DNA of 64,000 bases from Pontederia crassipes (taxonomy: Eukaryota; Streptophyta; Magnoliopsida; Commelinales; Pontederiaceae). The translations under genes were made by a program, and so were the position numbers. The stretch covers positions 19,612,501 through 19,676,500 of the forward strand of contig CM060196.1 in the NCBI GenBank assembly GCA_030549335.1, in the 5' to 3' direction. Numbering within the stretch: position 1 is the first letter of the stretch; each line of letters begins with the position of its first letter. The notes below the pieces were generated by a model, which was given only the letters and a program-made list of their open reading frames with translations, ran no database searches and was not told where the DNA came from. Below are positions 1-13,451 of the stretch, one piece after another.

Positions 1-3000
1 TTTGTCAAAACCTCTGCCGGTTTATTACGTTCTGGGAAACAATGGCCGAGCTCAAAAAGAGGAAAAGTTACAATGAAAGTTTTGCTTTCATATATGATAT
101 TCCGTATTCCCCAGGGGCAAGAGCTTCTACTTTTGACGATTAGTACCAAAGCTTCAAAGTCCACCTCAGCTCGCCCGTTCCGATAGTCCAGTCGGCGACA
201 AGCAACGAGGCATTGGAGCAAGGCCCAAGCTTCCGGCGGAAGAATGGAGCTAGCTAGCATCATGTATAAAGGCACCTGCAGCAAGGAAAGAGGTATTAGA
301 GGCCCAATAAGGTAGCATGCTCCCCTCGAGGTTGTGAAGGAACCAAGCTTCCGTGAACGAACCGTCCGAATTGAGGACCACAATTAGCCGCCGTGGGCAC
401 TGCCTTGGGGCCTAGGGGATGATTGCCTCAGGGACATGGATATTCACATATTCATTAAAGGCAGCGACGACCCGCCCCCAAATGCACGGGATGATTGTCG
501 ACCGAGAACTAAATTGGAGATCGTTTCTCATCATCCAAATGCCCCAAGGATAAAAATTGAAAAGAGATAAAATTTTCTGTCGAGATATCAGGCCTAGAAG
601 ATGACCTTCCTTGATCCAATCAGCTAGGCAAGATTGAAAGACATTCCATAGAGCAATTAGTACAGGACATTGAAAAAAATAAAAGCACAGTCGCTTCCAA
701 ATGTAAACCATAGACAAAACATCATGCATTTATGGAAATATCAAAACACTGGAGGAAGCCTTTCGTAGGCAAACGATTGTGGACAAGTTTTCATAAGAAA
801 AATAAAATTTTATTAGGGGCCTTAATTCTCCATAGGCAGTTCGGTCGACCTTCCGAATGCCCAGGGTGGGAAAGGTCGAGCTGCTAATGAACCTAATTTG
901 ACGTTGGCATGCCCGTGGGTATTGAAGCCCACACCCATGTATCATCACAGGAAATATGAGCAAGCAAAGCAATATAATAAGGCATAGTACTATAAGCAGA
1001 TAGGTGAATAAATGTAATATACCAAAGATGGTCCAAAATACTAATGCAGCAAAGATAAGTTCCATACGTTTAGTACCATAAGATCAATTACCATAAGAGA
1101 TGAGAGTGGTGCACTGACATTTATAAAAGTAGGCATAAGAGAAAGAGGAATAAAAGTAATCCATGGATTGTGCATGACACTAATTTGCTTACCATCTCCA
1201 ATTGCTCAGAGGAAACCAAATTTCAATTGTTCTGTTGCAGTCTTGATGATACCATCCTGGTGGTGACTAGGGGTGCATGTCGCCATATTTTTCTTTCACC
1301 AAATGAGCGCACATGCCACCCTCCTCCCTTAGGAGACCCAAAATTCTTCTGGCCAAGAGGGCCATGCGGATGCGTGCCAAGGACCTAATACCTAGCCCAC
1401 CCTCTCCCTTTGGCAATTGCACCGTTTGCCAATTAATGAGGTACTCTTCTTTTTTCCCGTTTGAATCCCAAAGAAAACCTTTGAATATTTCTCTACAGAC
1501 TCTAAGACCCAGTCGACACATGGATTGATCTTAGAGAATGTGCTGGGATAGAGTTTAGGATTGAGCTAGTTAAGATGGATCTACTTGTTTGATTTAGAGC
1601 TCTACCCTTCCACCCTGCTAATTTGAAAGAGATATTGTCAATCAGGTACTTGTTTGGAGACAAACTTATAGGAAATGGGAACACCGAGATATGTGAAGGG
1701 GAACTTTCCTATGTTAATACTTAGTGTATGCCTAAGAATCTCGACTTTTCTATGGTGTAACTTGGGAGGTAGTAACAGTTCAGACTTGAGGGGGTTCAAC
1801 CTTTGGTTTGTCAGCATACTATAGAGCTTAAGTGTTTTGTTCAAGTTTATGCAGTTTTCCTTGTTAGCAGAGAGGCAAATAATGAGGTAATCAACATATG
1901 CCAAATGACTAAGAGTGAAAGTGACAATCTTAAAAAAAAGGTTTTATGGTGCCCATAAGAATTTGTTGGTTCGTTAATGAAGGAAATACTTGTGATACTA
2001 GGATGAAGAGGTAAGGCGACCGGGGTCCCTCTGTCGAATGCCCCTGTACCCGTAAAGGGGTAGAGAAGGTACCATTTATACAACAACAAAAGATGGGGGA
2101 GGTGACACATGCATTGATCTAGTTGATGAAGCAAGAGGGGAATTGCATCAAATGTAGGACAAATGATATTGCTCTCCAAAAAACTATATCAAAGCCTTCT
2201 CTATATCAACTTTAATTAACATAAATTTGTTTCTTCTAGACCCTAAAGAGTGGGTCAGTTCTTGGGAAAGTCTGAATTCCTGCATTGATATCAATTCTGA
2301 TTTCTGATTTTTGTATTGATATGAATATGTTCTTGTCATTGTTAGATCCTATTTGTATCTACAATTGAGAAGTTGTTATTTGATCTAATCTTTGTTCAGA
2401 AATGAATTAAGAATCAATGCCAAGTTTTTGGATTTCATTTTAATTTAGAATCTGATTTCTGATTTCTGAATTTTGAACTTCCTAATTTCTGATTTTCTGA
2501 ACTATTTGAATCTGTTTATCATTGGGGAACTTAATTAATTGAGTAACTGAGAGGTTGATTATTAGTCCCAATCTTGTTCATAAATGAATTAAGATACTTT
2601 GATATTTCTATGATTCCACGCATTTAAAATTTGTGCAAGTCAAAAGCTCAAAGCGAATGATATCCGAAAGCCAAAAAAAAAAATCAAACTCAACGAATAA
2701 CATATACACTACAACAAAATTGACTATTAACTACCAACAATGAACGACAAGTACATAATCCAGTCCTTATTAGTGTTCATTAACTACCAAAAAATAAAGT
2801 CATCAATAACGACGAGCTAAACAGCTCATTATTAAAAGTTAAGGCTGGTCGTTAAAAAGTATTAACCATGGCCAGTAATTTATGTTGACGTTAATTATGT
2901 ACATATCACGACAAGCATGTCCGTTATTAAATGGATAGAAAAGTAGTGACCAGAAAAAAATGTTATCCTGAATTAGCCTATTTTTTATGAGAACTGATTA

Positions 3001-5072
3001 AGTAGGGTCCACTAAGTCGGGAGTGTTGGGGTTAATTTATTTGCAATTATCTTTCCCACTACTCTATATAGGACATTGCATAAGGAGATTGGTCATAGTC
3101 TGTAATCAACCTTGGTAGATGCTTTTTGGGAATGAAAATCAAATTAGTTTTGGACCACCACAAAGGGATATGGCTTGAAGTGAAAAAACGTTGAATTTCC
3201 CACATCACTTTCTCTCCCACAATATCTTAAAAGGTCTTGTAGAATTATATCGTGAAACTATCTGGTCCGGGGGCTTTGCCATTGGACCATATGACATCTC
3301 TTATCTCTTTTGTAGTTATAGGGGAAGTGAGTTAAGGATGCCGGTTCTGGTTGAGGATGGGAAGATCAGGCCAATGATAAAGAGGAATAGGGGGAGATCT
3401 TCCCGCTGCCAAAGGATCCTATGGTGTTCAACAAAAATGGCTCGAATATGATTTTCATCCTTAATCTCAGTGCCATTATTATCAAGTATGCTAGATATTA
3501 AGTTTTTTCTTTGTTTGACCGTGGTGGATAAATAAAAAGATTTAGTGTTTCTATCTCCACCCTTAATCCATTTAACCCTTCATTTTGACCACCACTTAAC
3601 ACTAATTTGTCTTTTCAAGGCCCCATGTAGATGGTGAGAAGTCCTGAGCTGGCCAGCTATGCCTCTGATAAGCCTTAATGCTATCCTTATATTAAAGTAT
3701 TTGAATCTTTTCAGGACCTCCTCGACCCTATATTCTAGATTCCTAAGACATTCTTGTTCTAGGTCTTGGTTTATCGTCTAATAATATCTAAAGCTTGATT
3801 TGATGATCTATCTGGGCCCATTCACGTTTAACAATTTCCTTGGGCTCATTGTATTCGAACCAGGAGTGTTCAAACTTGAACATCTTAGGCCTCCTTTTGC
3901 AAAGATTTGTTTGCAACATGAGGGGGCATGGTCTGAGGGATATCTAGATAAGACTTGAAGGGACAAGTTTGGGAAGGTAGTGAGCCAGTCTCTAGTAATG
4001 AGTAGTCGATCTAACCTACAAAGCACTCTTGCCAATCCTTGACAGTTATTACACCAAGTATATTGGATTCCCTTAAGATCAATATCTATAAGCCCTTGTC
4101 TACAAATTAAGTCTCTAATTTCCCTAACTGACTTGGTAACCTAAAATGGTGTCCCTCCCTTCTTGAGTAGATTGAAAAGTACAATTTAGGTCTCCAATTA
4201 TCGCTCATGGAATGTTTTCTACATTTAGGGAACGTAGTTGTTGCCATAAGATATTTTAGGAAGAGATAGAAGTACTAGCATAAACACAAGTTAAAATAAA
4301 AGAGAAATAATTTTTTGAGACCGCAACATTTATAACTTGTTCAGAAATTGAAATAATAGTAACATGTATATCACAATGTTTCCAAGCCAAGATAAGGTCG
4401 CCTGTTGCCCTTGTGCTTGCCTGATAACAGCCACACCATTGGTTCCCTAGTCTCCTGATTATAGTTTCTGAGTGTTTTGCAATAGCATGAGTTTCTAAGA
4501 GTATGAGGATATCTGGTTTGTACCTATTATTCAATTCAACTACTTGATCTCGCACCTTGCCTCAGTGCACACCCCGATAGTTTCACGAGATGATGTCATT
4601 CAGGAACTAGTGTTGCACAATCGGCCCACTGGCATGGACCCTGCAAGGATGTAGAGGGGGAAGATGAGTTACTTGTGGAGGCTGAGAAGGAGGGTTTACC
4701 TTTTACTGCGTCTTGGAGTTGCGTCTGTCGACTCTCGTGATCAGAGGTAGAAGAGCAAGTGGTGCCTTCTTCTATTGGACCCTGGATTTCTTCGACTCTA
4801 TTCTGGTGTCCAGCGAGGTGTCACAGATGATGGTCTCCTCCTCTGAGTCATCCGTGGGACAATCTCGATGTTCCTCCACTACTGGCTCAGTCCCGATCCC
4901 CATGTTGAAGTTATGGAGGACCTCCTCTGCAAAAGCCTCATGGTTTGGAACACGATTCGAGGTCGGGTGAGAGTCGAGGTTGCTGCATACAGGATCTGGT
5001 GGTCTTGGCAAGGGGGACCTTCAACCGACAGTAGGGTGGGGGGAGGGGGGGGGGGGGAAGGTTAGAAAGAGG
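1..5072 (-). mobile_element. L1-type LINE, ORF2 part (endonuclease, RT, RNase H), decayed
   Basis: Reading leftward on the minus strand, the order is that of a plant L1 ORF2. About 4,590-4,256 has the start of the APE endonuclease (PDILILLETHA). About 4,035-3,808 has the end of the endonuclease (RLDRLLITRDWL, then SDHAP with the conserved SDH). About 3,500-2,965 has upstream RT text (GKAPGPDS-like, then RPISLCNVLYRVVGKIIANK). About 2,262-1,640 has the RT core and thumb (FPFTYLGVPIS). About 1,521-1,267 has the LPKGEGGLGIRSL block, 729-412 the zf-RVT-like region, and about 390-1 an RNase H domain (LNSDGSFTEAW, ending in an ERNKPAEVLT-like motif). The YADD catalytic box reads YVDY, and frames are broken many times, so it is dead. 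ORF1 text probably continues at 8,190-9,697. The window edge falls close to the ORF2 C terminus. Confidence 0.85.
2262..2962. mobile_element. Insertion inside LINE RT, including a CACTA-ended short element
   Basis: LINE RT text stops at about 2,963 (after LIQDN) and resumes at about 2,262 (SQELTHSL), so roughly 700 bp are foreign. Within this, 2,707-2,948 begins CACTACAACAAAA and ends with TAGTG, that is CACTAC at both ends in inverted orientation. The inside carries repeated TTAACTACCAA and AACGACGAG-like words, as in subterminal regions of CACTA MITEs. No matching 3-bp target duplication was found. The remainder, 2,262-2,706, is AT-rich with repeated CTGATTTCTGA words. The insertion is well supported; the family call is tentative. 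Confidence 0.45.
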
Positions 5073-8000
5073 GGGTACCATAATATCTCAAATTTAATTC
5101 ACATGTAATCACATGGGTTAATATTATATCATATTATTGATAACAAAATTGATATATATGTTAAGGCATGAATTATAACTCATAGTGTTAGATCACTGAA
5201 ATTTGACGAAAATTTATCCAAGGCATGAAAATATGATCTTTGAAAATATTAGAATTAAGAAAATTAAAGTTCCGATAATTATTCCTATATATCAAAGAAT
5301 TATGGATGTGATTTTTACAATTTTTAGGAGGTGTTTTACTTAGGTAAAACATAGATGCAAAATCGAAAAATCTATAAATTGTAATTTTTGTTCTTTGAAC
5401 AAAAAATTAGATTTCAATGCCTTGGTTATTTATTTTTATAAATATTTTATTTGAATCCAAATGGAGGTAGTTTTTTATTTACATGTAATGTCTTAAGTAA
5501 ATGAATAAATAAAAGAAAAAGGCAAAACAATTAACTTCTAGTGACAATTTCATAACTCCATGTTGGCCGACTTAAGAGGTCAGTTTTTCCTGCCTTATCA
5601 TCCACCCCTTGTATGCCTACACATATTTCTATCCTTTTTACCACCCCATCCGAAAATTCAAAAGGAAGAAAAGGACCATGTGCTTCTAGTGAAGGAATTT
5701 GAAAGAAAAGAAGGGGAATTATGGTTTTGGCATGTGGTGAGTTCATACTTCACATTCTTTTGATTTTAATTTCATACCTTCCTAATTAGGGTTTCTCTGA
5801 ACTTTTCCATCTCATTCACTTTCATATTTTAGCTAACCATGGGGCAAAACTCATGTTCTTCATGAGCAAAATTAATCCTAGCTATGTTCAATTGGTTCCT
5901 GAATGTTTAGATGCATAATTCCATACCTTAGGATGATCCAAAAATTATGAAATTTATTAAAATCGATCCCCTATAAGTCTACTTTCATTGGTCTTTGGAA
6001 TAAAGTTAATTTGATGTCTTTGGAGAAAGTTATGTGCTTATCTTTAAGGTACTATCACTCTGTCCTCTAAAACTGTTACCCAATTTTCTAAATTATATAT
6101 TAAATCCAATATGTCATGGAATTATTTGATAATTTAATATGTTATATATAATGATGTTAGGTTTCACTGAAAATACTCAAAAATGATATATGTAGAGAAC
6201 GTTATAAATATTTTACCGAGCCTCACTCAGTCTATTAAGATGAAATATAGGGCAGATTGTGCTAGTATTTGTTAAATTTATTGTGCCCAGTACAGATGGA
6301 TATAAATTCAAGGAATTTTATGGGTTTCATATTATGAATGTTTATATAAAATTTAAGTTACCCAAATTTTACATGTTTTTATTTTATATAAATAGTACAA
6401 TTAAGGACACTCAGTATGTCAGAACAAAGAAATATGATGGAAGTTAAGCTGAATTTTGATTTTCTTGTGAACAAATCAAAATGAAATAAGATATGAAACT
6501 TTTACAGATTAAGATATTAGTACCCAAGAAGTAAGCAAAATTATAATGAACAAATTTGATTATCAATTCAAGTAGATATGAATTTTCTTTTATTATGTAT
6601 ACAATATGTCTTAATAGTAGATCAACTCTTATGATAAATAATTACTTAAGTTATAAGAATAAATACTTAAGGGTCATGTACCTCTTCAATTAATTATGTT
6701 TCATGTGTGATAGGCTTATGTTCATATCATAGAAGTGACGTGTTTCTTCTTATTATTATTGTATAAGAGTAGAAGAGTAAAGTAGTGAAAAAAGAAAGGA
6801 AAAATCTTTTGGTAACTATTATATGTAAGTTAATTTCTTCTACTCTATATTTTCACCTCTTTTAAATTCAGCGTGACATCGACTATTATATGTATTGAAT
6901 ATGTTTTGGATATATTATGAATTGATTTCGAGAAATGCAATTATGAAAAGTATATCTGAATGATTGTATGATTGCACATTTGAAAAGTATATGCGATATG
7001 ATATGAATGGATTACAAGAAGTGCAATTTTGTTTCGTTTGAAATGGTATTTCAAATGATTCATTTTTTATATTGAAATATGAAATTATTATATGATGAAT
7101 CATGCAAGTGCATCTGCATATGTGATGGTTGGAGCTAAGCGCTACATTGTTGATTACGATGGGAGCCATCCCTATAATTCAATCCATCATTTTGTTCCCC
7201 CAAAATGGGTTGGAATAAGATGGAGCTAAGTGTCGTGTAGACCTACACTGTGAAGGTGAGAGCCACCTTTAGAATCTGTATGGGTCACCTCTAGAAGCCA
7301 TCTATCGCTTTTTGATCTGTATGATGGTTGGAGCTAAGTGTTATATCACTGATCATGATGGGACCCACCTCTAGAATTCAATCCATCATTTTGTTCCCCA
7401 AAAATGGAATGAGATAAGATGGATTTAAGTGCCGTGTTGACCTAAGTGCTACACCGTGAGAGTGGGAGCCACCTCTATAATCCATATGGGCCACCTCTAG
7501 AAGTCATCTATCGACTATAAAGACTAGCCAGTTGATGATCCGTACATTCATATGATAGTGTTGCATTTGCATACATCTATTTGATATAAATTAACTGATA
7601 TTGATTGCAATAGGAGTGTGATGATTTTAATTAGGGAATTATATATATTATTTTTAAATATATGAAAACACTGATTGTGATATTATAATTATTTCATATC
7701 TTTGCATGGCTCTCCGAATTAATTAGTTGGTAACACATAGATTATGAGTTATCAACTTACTGAGCTATTTTTGCTCATAATATTATTTTTAATAATTTTA
7801 GATTCATATAGCTCTTTGAGGATTGTGCGAAGTGATAGTCTTGAAAGAATTTAATAATATCCTTAGTGGTATGATGAGAAGATTTATGTTTCTTGTATCT
7901 TTCTATTAAGATGTCGAAAGAACTAATCATGTTTATTATTTATGTCAAAATAAGTTGTATTGAAAGTAAAATTATATATTTTGTAAAATGTACGACTTAA

Positions 8001-8188
8001 GGAGTATCCGTTTGCTCTGAAAGATTATCACATATTGTGTAATTTATTTAATGATATACTTTTACTTTTATGTTATGAAAGAAGAGCAAATTACATCACG
8101 TTTCCGCATTTCTTCATGATTTTGTTTCATCGTCCATAATGAGTCGCGAACTCTGGATTAAACTAAGATTTAATTCGAGATCGTGACA
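5073..8188. mobile_element. AT-rich ~3.1-kb insertion splitting the LINE, possibly a solo LTR
   Basis: LINE-like coding text lies on both sides (ORF1 to the right, ORF2 to the left), while this stretch is AT-rich with no coding signal. The right end, ...GATCGTGACA at about 8,188, resembles the 3' end of chromovirus LTRs, and a TTACTGAGCT...GCTCA stretch near 7,760 is also common in such LTRs. The left end is not sharp. I could not find a target duplication, so a solo LTR is an inference. It contains the tandem repeat at 7,128-7,520. Confidence 0.4.
7128..7520 (+). repeat. Two-unit tandem repeat of ~195 bp
   Basis: Two consecutive units each begin TTGGAGCTAAG and each contain AATTCAATCCATCATTTTGT, TAAGATGGA, GGAGCCACCT or GAGCCACCT, and CACCTCTAGAAG followed by CATCTATCG. 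Unit 1 runs from about 7,128 to 7,325 and unit 2 from about 7,326 to 7,520. The units have diverged by many substitutions. Within each unit the words for 'gagccacct' and 'cacctctaga' also recur, so an older internal duplication is likely. Confidence 0.75.
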
Positions 8189-9697
8189 GGTACACTTGAG
8201 AGGGGGATCAACGTCCAAGGAGCTTAGGGTTGCATATATTATAGGAGCACGTGGCAGCCAAAGTGTCGAAAGTGAGAGCATGCCAATATCTGAGCCGCAA
8301 GATGCTTGTCCGCCATGTGGGGTGTGATCCACATGCCGTGCTCAGATTATCTCCCAGCTGGATTGCATACCACTATCACCAGTAGTGCGTTTCTTGCTTG
8401 CCATGGATGGTGTGCCCACCGTGTGGGTGTGATCCACGCCCACATTTGCCTTGATTTCCTTCGGGTCATCTGATCGATTTCTCCTTTGAACACTGTCAGA
8501 CCGCTAGTGGAGTTGGTGTCAGTGACTGTTAGGGCTGCGACTTGTACGTCAATGGAGCCGTTAGTGCCAAGTGGATGATTCAAATCCAGGGATGAGAGAG
8601 AGCTTAAGCGGTTCATCATCTAGAGCGGTTCCCCAACCTGAATCGAGTTCGGGGCTTCTCCTTGCAGGCATTGACGACCATCGCGACTGGTTGGCCGGTG
8701 GGCACTGCAAGGGCACTGTCCAAGCACCCAACACGTTTGTGCGCTGTCGCTCGGACTGCCTCAGCTCCGGTTTATGACTAGGAAAACACAGCAAAGGATC
8801 GAACATCAATACTCCGACGCACCCTCCGACTGGTTGTTTTCCGATGAAGGCTGCTGCGGACAACTCTCAAGTCTGTGACCTACAAGACCACATCTAAAGC
8901 AAAACACAGGGAGGTTTTCATAAGAACCGACTAGCATCGAGGTTTCTCACCCATACTCCCTATTGCACTACCTTTTTTAGATCTAGTTCAATGTTCACCC
9001 GAGCAGTATGACATAGATCGCCACCGACTGATTTAGCATCCACACATAGGGGGTCCTGAAGTTTGAGGCTATCCTTAGCACAAATGTTTCATTCATCAAC
9101 TCGAACGACAATCCTTCTAGACGTAGCTAGACGGGGAGGGTTGAGGTTTGTTTGTTTGGGGCCTGAAAAAAGGGGGGCTTGGGAAACACGTAGTGGATGA
9201 CCTCAAAAAATTCGAGGTCCACCCGCAAGCATTTGTAAGTGATCGTCAGGACGGTGAAATAGAAACATAAGGTATTTGTTTCACGAAGGCCCTAGAAGTA
9301 GGGGAGTTCGGATCTTAGGACATCTAGGGGGAGTTGGGCGTCCCCAACCAGGCTGTATTTTAGCTCTTAAGACTACCACAAGACGTCCTCCTCTCGAATG
9401 AATACCTCATCTATGATCTCCCGTTGGATGATCCGCAATTGATTTGGGGATATCAGATCCAAGACGCGTGTCACCGCCGATGAGGTTGGTCCATGTTGGG
9501 AGACGATGTCCCGATAGGAATTGATTGTTGTGTGAGGGGTTCGAAGGTGGCAAGTGCCAATGAAGAATGGGGTTGAGAGGGGTTTGTTTGTGGGTGAGGT
9601 AGGGAAACGTGGTTGTTGGTGTTGAGGTTGGAGATAGGAGGATGAGGGGGAGAGGGGGGAGGAAGGGGGCCGGGGATTCCATCCGTGCCTTAGGATC
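8189..9697 (-). mobile_element. L1-type LINE ORF1 remnant with CCHC zinc knuckle
   Basis: Minus-strand text from about 9,690 leftward resembles the N-terminal DUF4283-type region of plant L1 ORF1. At about 8,930-8,880 it contains a CCHC knuckle, CFRCGLVGHRLESCPQ (C-X2-C-X4-H-X4-C). The 5' part is rich in Pro/Ser (RPPSSPLSPSSSYLQPQ). The frame is broken repeatedly. Together with the ORF2 text at 1-5,072 this forms one LINE read right to left, with the 5' end near 9,697, where the 2.2-kb dispersed repeat begins. Confidence 0.7.
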
Positions 9698-12060
9698 CTC
9701 TTCAAATAGACCCTAAAAAATTGTGTAATTAGATTTTAGTCATATCAAGAGTCTTTCTTGTATGGTTAAAAAGATAATAATGTTTACTCATTGATTTCCA
9801 TATAATTTGTCTATCCATTTTTTTTAAAAAATTAGGACTTCCTATAGTTTTTTATATCTATTTATTTAATTTCTAATATTGTTGTATCTTACTTTTTATG
9901 ATTAAAAAAATTAAAAATCTCAAAATTCTGGTATTATAAACTACATATATAAATTTAGACTTTAACATAATAAAGTATTTTACTAGAGTTGAAAATTATG
10001 AACACTGATTTTGGTATGAATTATGATATTTATATGGATTGTTATCTGATCTTCGTTAAGATCATTTAGTTTACAAATTATATATTATCCAACTCAATAA
10101 GTTAATCACTTAAAGCTAATCAGTAATTATTTGTGCATCAAGTTATCAATATCAAATCACTAGACATAAAAGTGCCCCAAAGTCCACCCTTGTCGTGTGC
10201 CAAGGCTTGCCCTGGGAGGTCCGACTATCCTGTTTATGTTACCGTAACATTGATTATGATATGATGGTCAAGTACAAAGACACCTCAATGAAAAAATCAT
10301 AATAGAAAATAAAAAAATATAATAAGTATTTTTAAAAGGAGAAGAGTACATAAGTCAATCTCATTTGAATTAATTTCACGTCCATAACTCGAAAAAATAT
10401 TGGTACATAAATTGATAGGACGTACTGTGATAAAATCATACTAGCTAAGTATAAAATCATGCAAGAATGTTACATAATATCAAAGACAACAAGAAGACAA
10501 TTCTTCAACAACAAATAATAATAATATTTAGTAATAATGGGAATCAATGAATCATTATTTATCATTTAAAAAAAACTTTGAAATTAGAGGTGTTCATAGC
10601 CGCTCATGACATATTTTTAGCTTGGCTCGGCATGGGTTATTGGCAAAATAAGCTAAGTTGAAAAATAAAAAAAAACTATTTTCTTAATTGGCTTAGCATG
10701 TTTATATGTAGCCTATAGCCTTATAACTTACTATGTCAAAATTTATTATATATTATATAATATATCATAAAAAGCTAAAATGACCTTTCATCTTGTACGT
10801 ATTGATAAATATATATTTTTCAAATCCACCCGTTCAATTCCTTATACAATGGCTGACATTTAATATTATAGAAATTAGTAACCCTTTTCATACTTTGTTA
10901 ATTCTACGACAATTGTGTCATTGCACGGGTCGTATATAACAAAAGACATGGAAGCACAAGATACAATTGTGGAAGAGTTTTCCATCTTGAGTAATCATAT
11001 TCATATACATATACTTATAATAAAATTCATTTACTTTTTACTATATGTTTCTCATCTGGTCTCTTCATTTTCTTTTTCATTTTAAATAGACCGTTGATTG
11101 ATCTCTACATTATCGTTCTTTCTTTTCTTCCCATTAATAACAATAGTAGCCTGAGAAATATTTTTTCAACTTGTTCTTGTTGTGATGGACCTTTAATTTT
11201 TCTTCTCTCCACCTTATGTCCGACAGTCCAACAAGAAGATATAAAGAGACACATAACTTATAAAGATTTCTAGAGATTTTATTCCTCTTTATAATTAAGT
11301 TCTCGTGAAAATTTTTAAAGTTATTTTATTGTTAGATTATCAATTGGTAAGAATGATAGTAATGTCAATAATATTCATTATCTATTGATCATAGTATGCA
11401 TCGATTTTTTATGTTATTTGTTTAAATTAGTGAATGGGAATATTTTGCAAGAAAAATTAGTGAACAATGACAAAGAAAAGGTTAAAAGAAGAATTACGTT
11501 GAGTCAGCTTTCGAACTATAAAAAAATGAATTCCGCAAGTTGTGTCATGCCTTCACGGCCGCTAGAGCAAAAAGCATGGACCATGCTATGTTGACGAGTT
11601 TATGGTATCACAAATCGTGTCTAGGTCACAACCTTGGTAAATTGATTTCATGGCTTGATATTTTAACATCACTGACATCACAGTGCCAACACCGAGAAGA
11701 TTTGCAGAAATAAAGGGTCATTACGAAGTTATCACAATCAAAGTACAATTTCATGAATCAACCCAAGCATCATGACTCTCATAGAGACTCATAGTGGAAT
11801 AATTTTTTCATTAGTAGAATGATCTCACATGGCATAATATTTCAAGTTATACGAGAAGGATTGAGACTCGAAAAAACATGGGCCATCATTACAAAATCAC
11901 ACATTTCATAGTGATATTGGAAAAACAAATTTAAACATTATGGGTCGTGATGAATGCATCACGGTGCTCACAGAATGTTCATGAGACAATTTTAAGATTT
12001 TCACGAACTATTATAATTATATCACAACATGATCATGATTAACTTTAAGTCATCAAGTGT
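9698..12060 (+). repeat. Dispersed 2.2-kb repeat, copy A
   Basis: This stretch is collinear with 47,483-49,720 over nearly its whole length. Shared landmarks include TCTTCAAATAGA at the left edge, TAGGACTTCCTATAG, CAAATCCACCCGTTCAATTC, GGGTCGTATATAACAAAAGA, TTGATCATAGTATGCATC, GTTGTGTCATGCCTTCACG and CATGGGCCATCATTA. Numerous substitutions and small indels separate the copies, so they are old. No protein is supported. The right part carries CACGG/GTGA-type words like those in the solo LTR at 15,743, so it could be LTR-derived, but no TG...CA ends were identified. Confidence 0.8.
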
Positions 12061-12174
12061 AAGGAAACATCATGATTCACGGATCGTGACATCATTGTCA
12101 CGACATGTGACAAGTATTGTGTGGTCCTAATGTAACACTATTTCGAGCATGACAACGAGGTCAGGAGGTGTTGT

Positions 12175-13437
12175 TGTAGCAAAGTTTTATGCCATATGTA
12201 ATTATATTTTGATTATAAAAACTTCAAAAAATTTAGAGTTATATTGAAAATGTCGAAAAAGTATAAATAAAATGAGTTGTATTCATACACTAAATTTTCG
12301 TTTAATATTTGTCTATGTCCTCACGAACTTTATATTAAGAGGTGAATATCAAAATTGTAGAGAATTATATTAACTTTCCATAAAATTAAATATCATCTCA
12401 TTTTGATAATTGTGCAGAAAGTTATGCCCAAAATAGTGTAGGGAAATCAATTTGACGATCGAAGAAATCGATCGACCGATCAGGTATACCGGTCGACCGG
12501 TCAATGCATAAATCGCTCGGTTCAATCAAACAGAATGATGACAGTGGTCCGATCATTACACCGATCGACCGATCAATAAAAGAATGATAGAAGAAATGTT
12601 GAGATCATGTCGGTCGACGGTCCGGTTCGTTGCACCGTTCGATCGATCAACTCAAAGGCTCATTCAAGAAATGTCGAGACTATACTGATCGACGGTTCAG
12701 TTGATAGATCGGTCGACTGATCAGCCGCTACAACAATGATATATCATGCAAATATTGATCAGTCAATCGATCCATAAATGCGATTGATCAGTCACCGATT
12801 GAAATGAATAGTAAGGACTAGTTTTTGGCCAAATAAAAAGGCAATGGTCATATTATCCAAAGAGTCTTATAAGACTAAGGGGTGCATAATCAATTAAGCA
12901 CTCAAGAAAAACATCAAGCACCAAAGAAAAATATTTTTTCTTGAAGTTATTATTATGTCATCTCTTTTTCTCACTTCTTCTCTTGTGAGTTTGATATTAC
13001 AAAATAGAGAAATATTTTCTTAGAGATTTGGATGTGAGCTCTAAAAGAGATTTTATCTTACTTCTCGAGCTAGAGAAAAGATAAGTTTATCAAGAGGAGA
13101 GGCGTGTCTTACCTCTCGAAGCAGAGAAAATGTGGTGTGTTATAAAATATTTCTTCCTTGCCCCATTTGAAACGAAGGAAGAGTGTTTAGTAGAATCTCC
13201 GACGGTTGAGAAGTAGAAGTGGGGACGTAGGTCAATGTGTGGCCAAATTTCGTCATCAAACCATTGCACACCTTGTGTTTGTCTTTCTCTCTCCTTGTCC
13301 TTCTTACCTTATTATGCACGTGATATGATCATTTTTGTGTTGGTTTAAATATTAATAAATCAATTTTAACCTTCCGCAAATCAATATTTTTGTTTCAACA
13401 TAAATTCATCCCCCTCATGATGCCTTGTGATTTTACA
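12175..13437 (+). repeat. LTR of plus-strand Copia fossil
   Basis: The 1,263-bp LTR is close in length to the 1,248-bp relative at 31,387-32,634. The region 12,440-12,800 holds a dense series of GATCGACCGATC-like words, also seen in the other LTRs of this family. Confidence 0.8.
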
Positions 13438-13451
13438 ATTGGTATCAGAGC
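13438..13451 (+). other. Primer binding site, initiator-Met tRNA type
   Basis: The sequence ATTGGTATCAGAGC sits immediately after the LTR end ...TTACA. TGGTATCAGAGC is the usual PBS of plant Copia elements. Confidence 0.85.

Noticed and set aside
8571-8777. Plus-strand open frame MDDSNPGMRESLSGSSSRAV...
   Set aside because: It is antisense to the LINE ORF1 region and has no recognisable domain.
12440-12800. Regularly repeated short motif as a possible CRISPR-like or satellite array
   Set aside because: Spacing and motif are irregular, there are no constant-length spacers, and it recurs in all LTRs of the Copia family.
13438-13451. tRNA-related sequence
   Set aside because: It is the primer binding site complementary to initiator tRNA, not a tRNA gene. 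No cloverleaf was found in the window.
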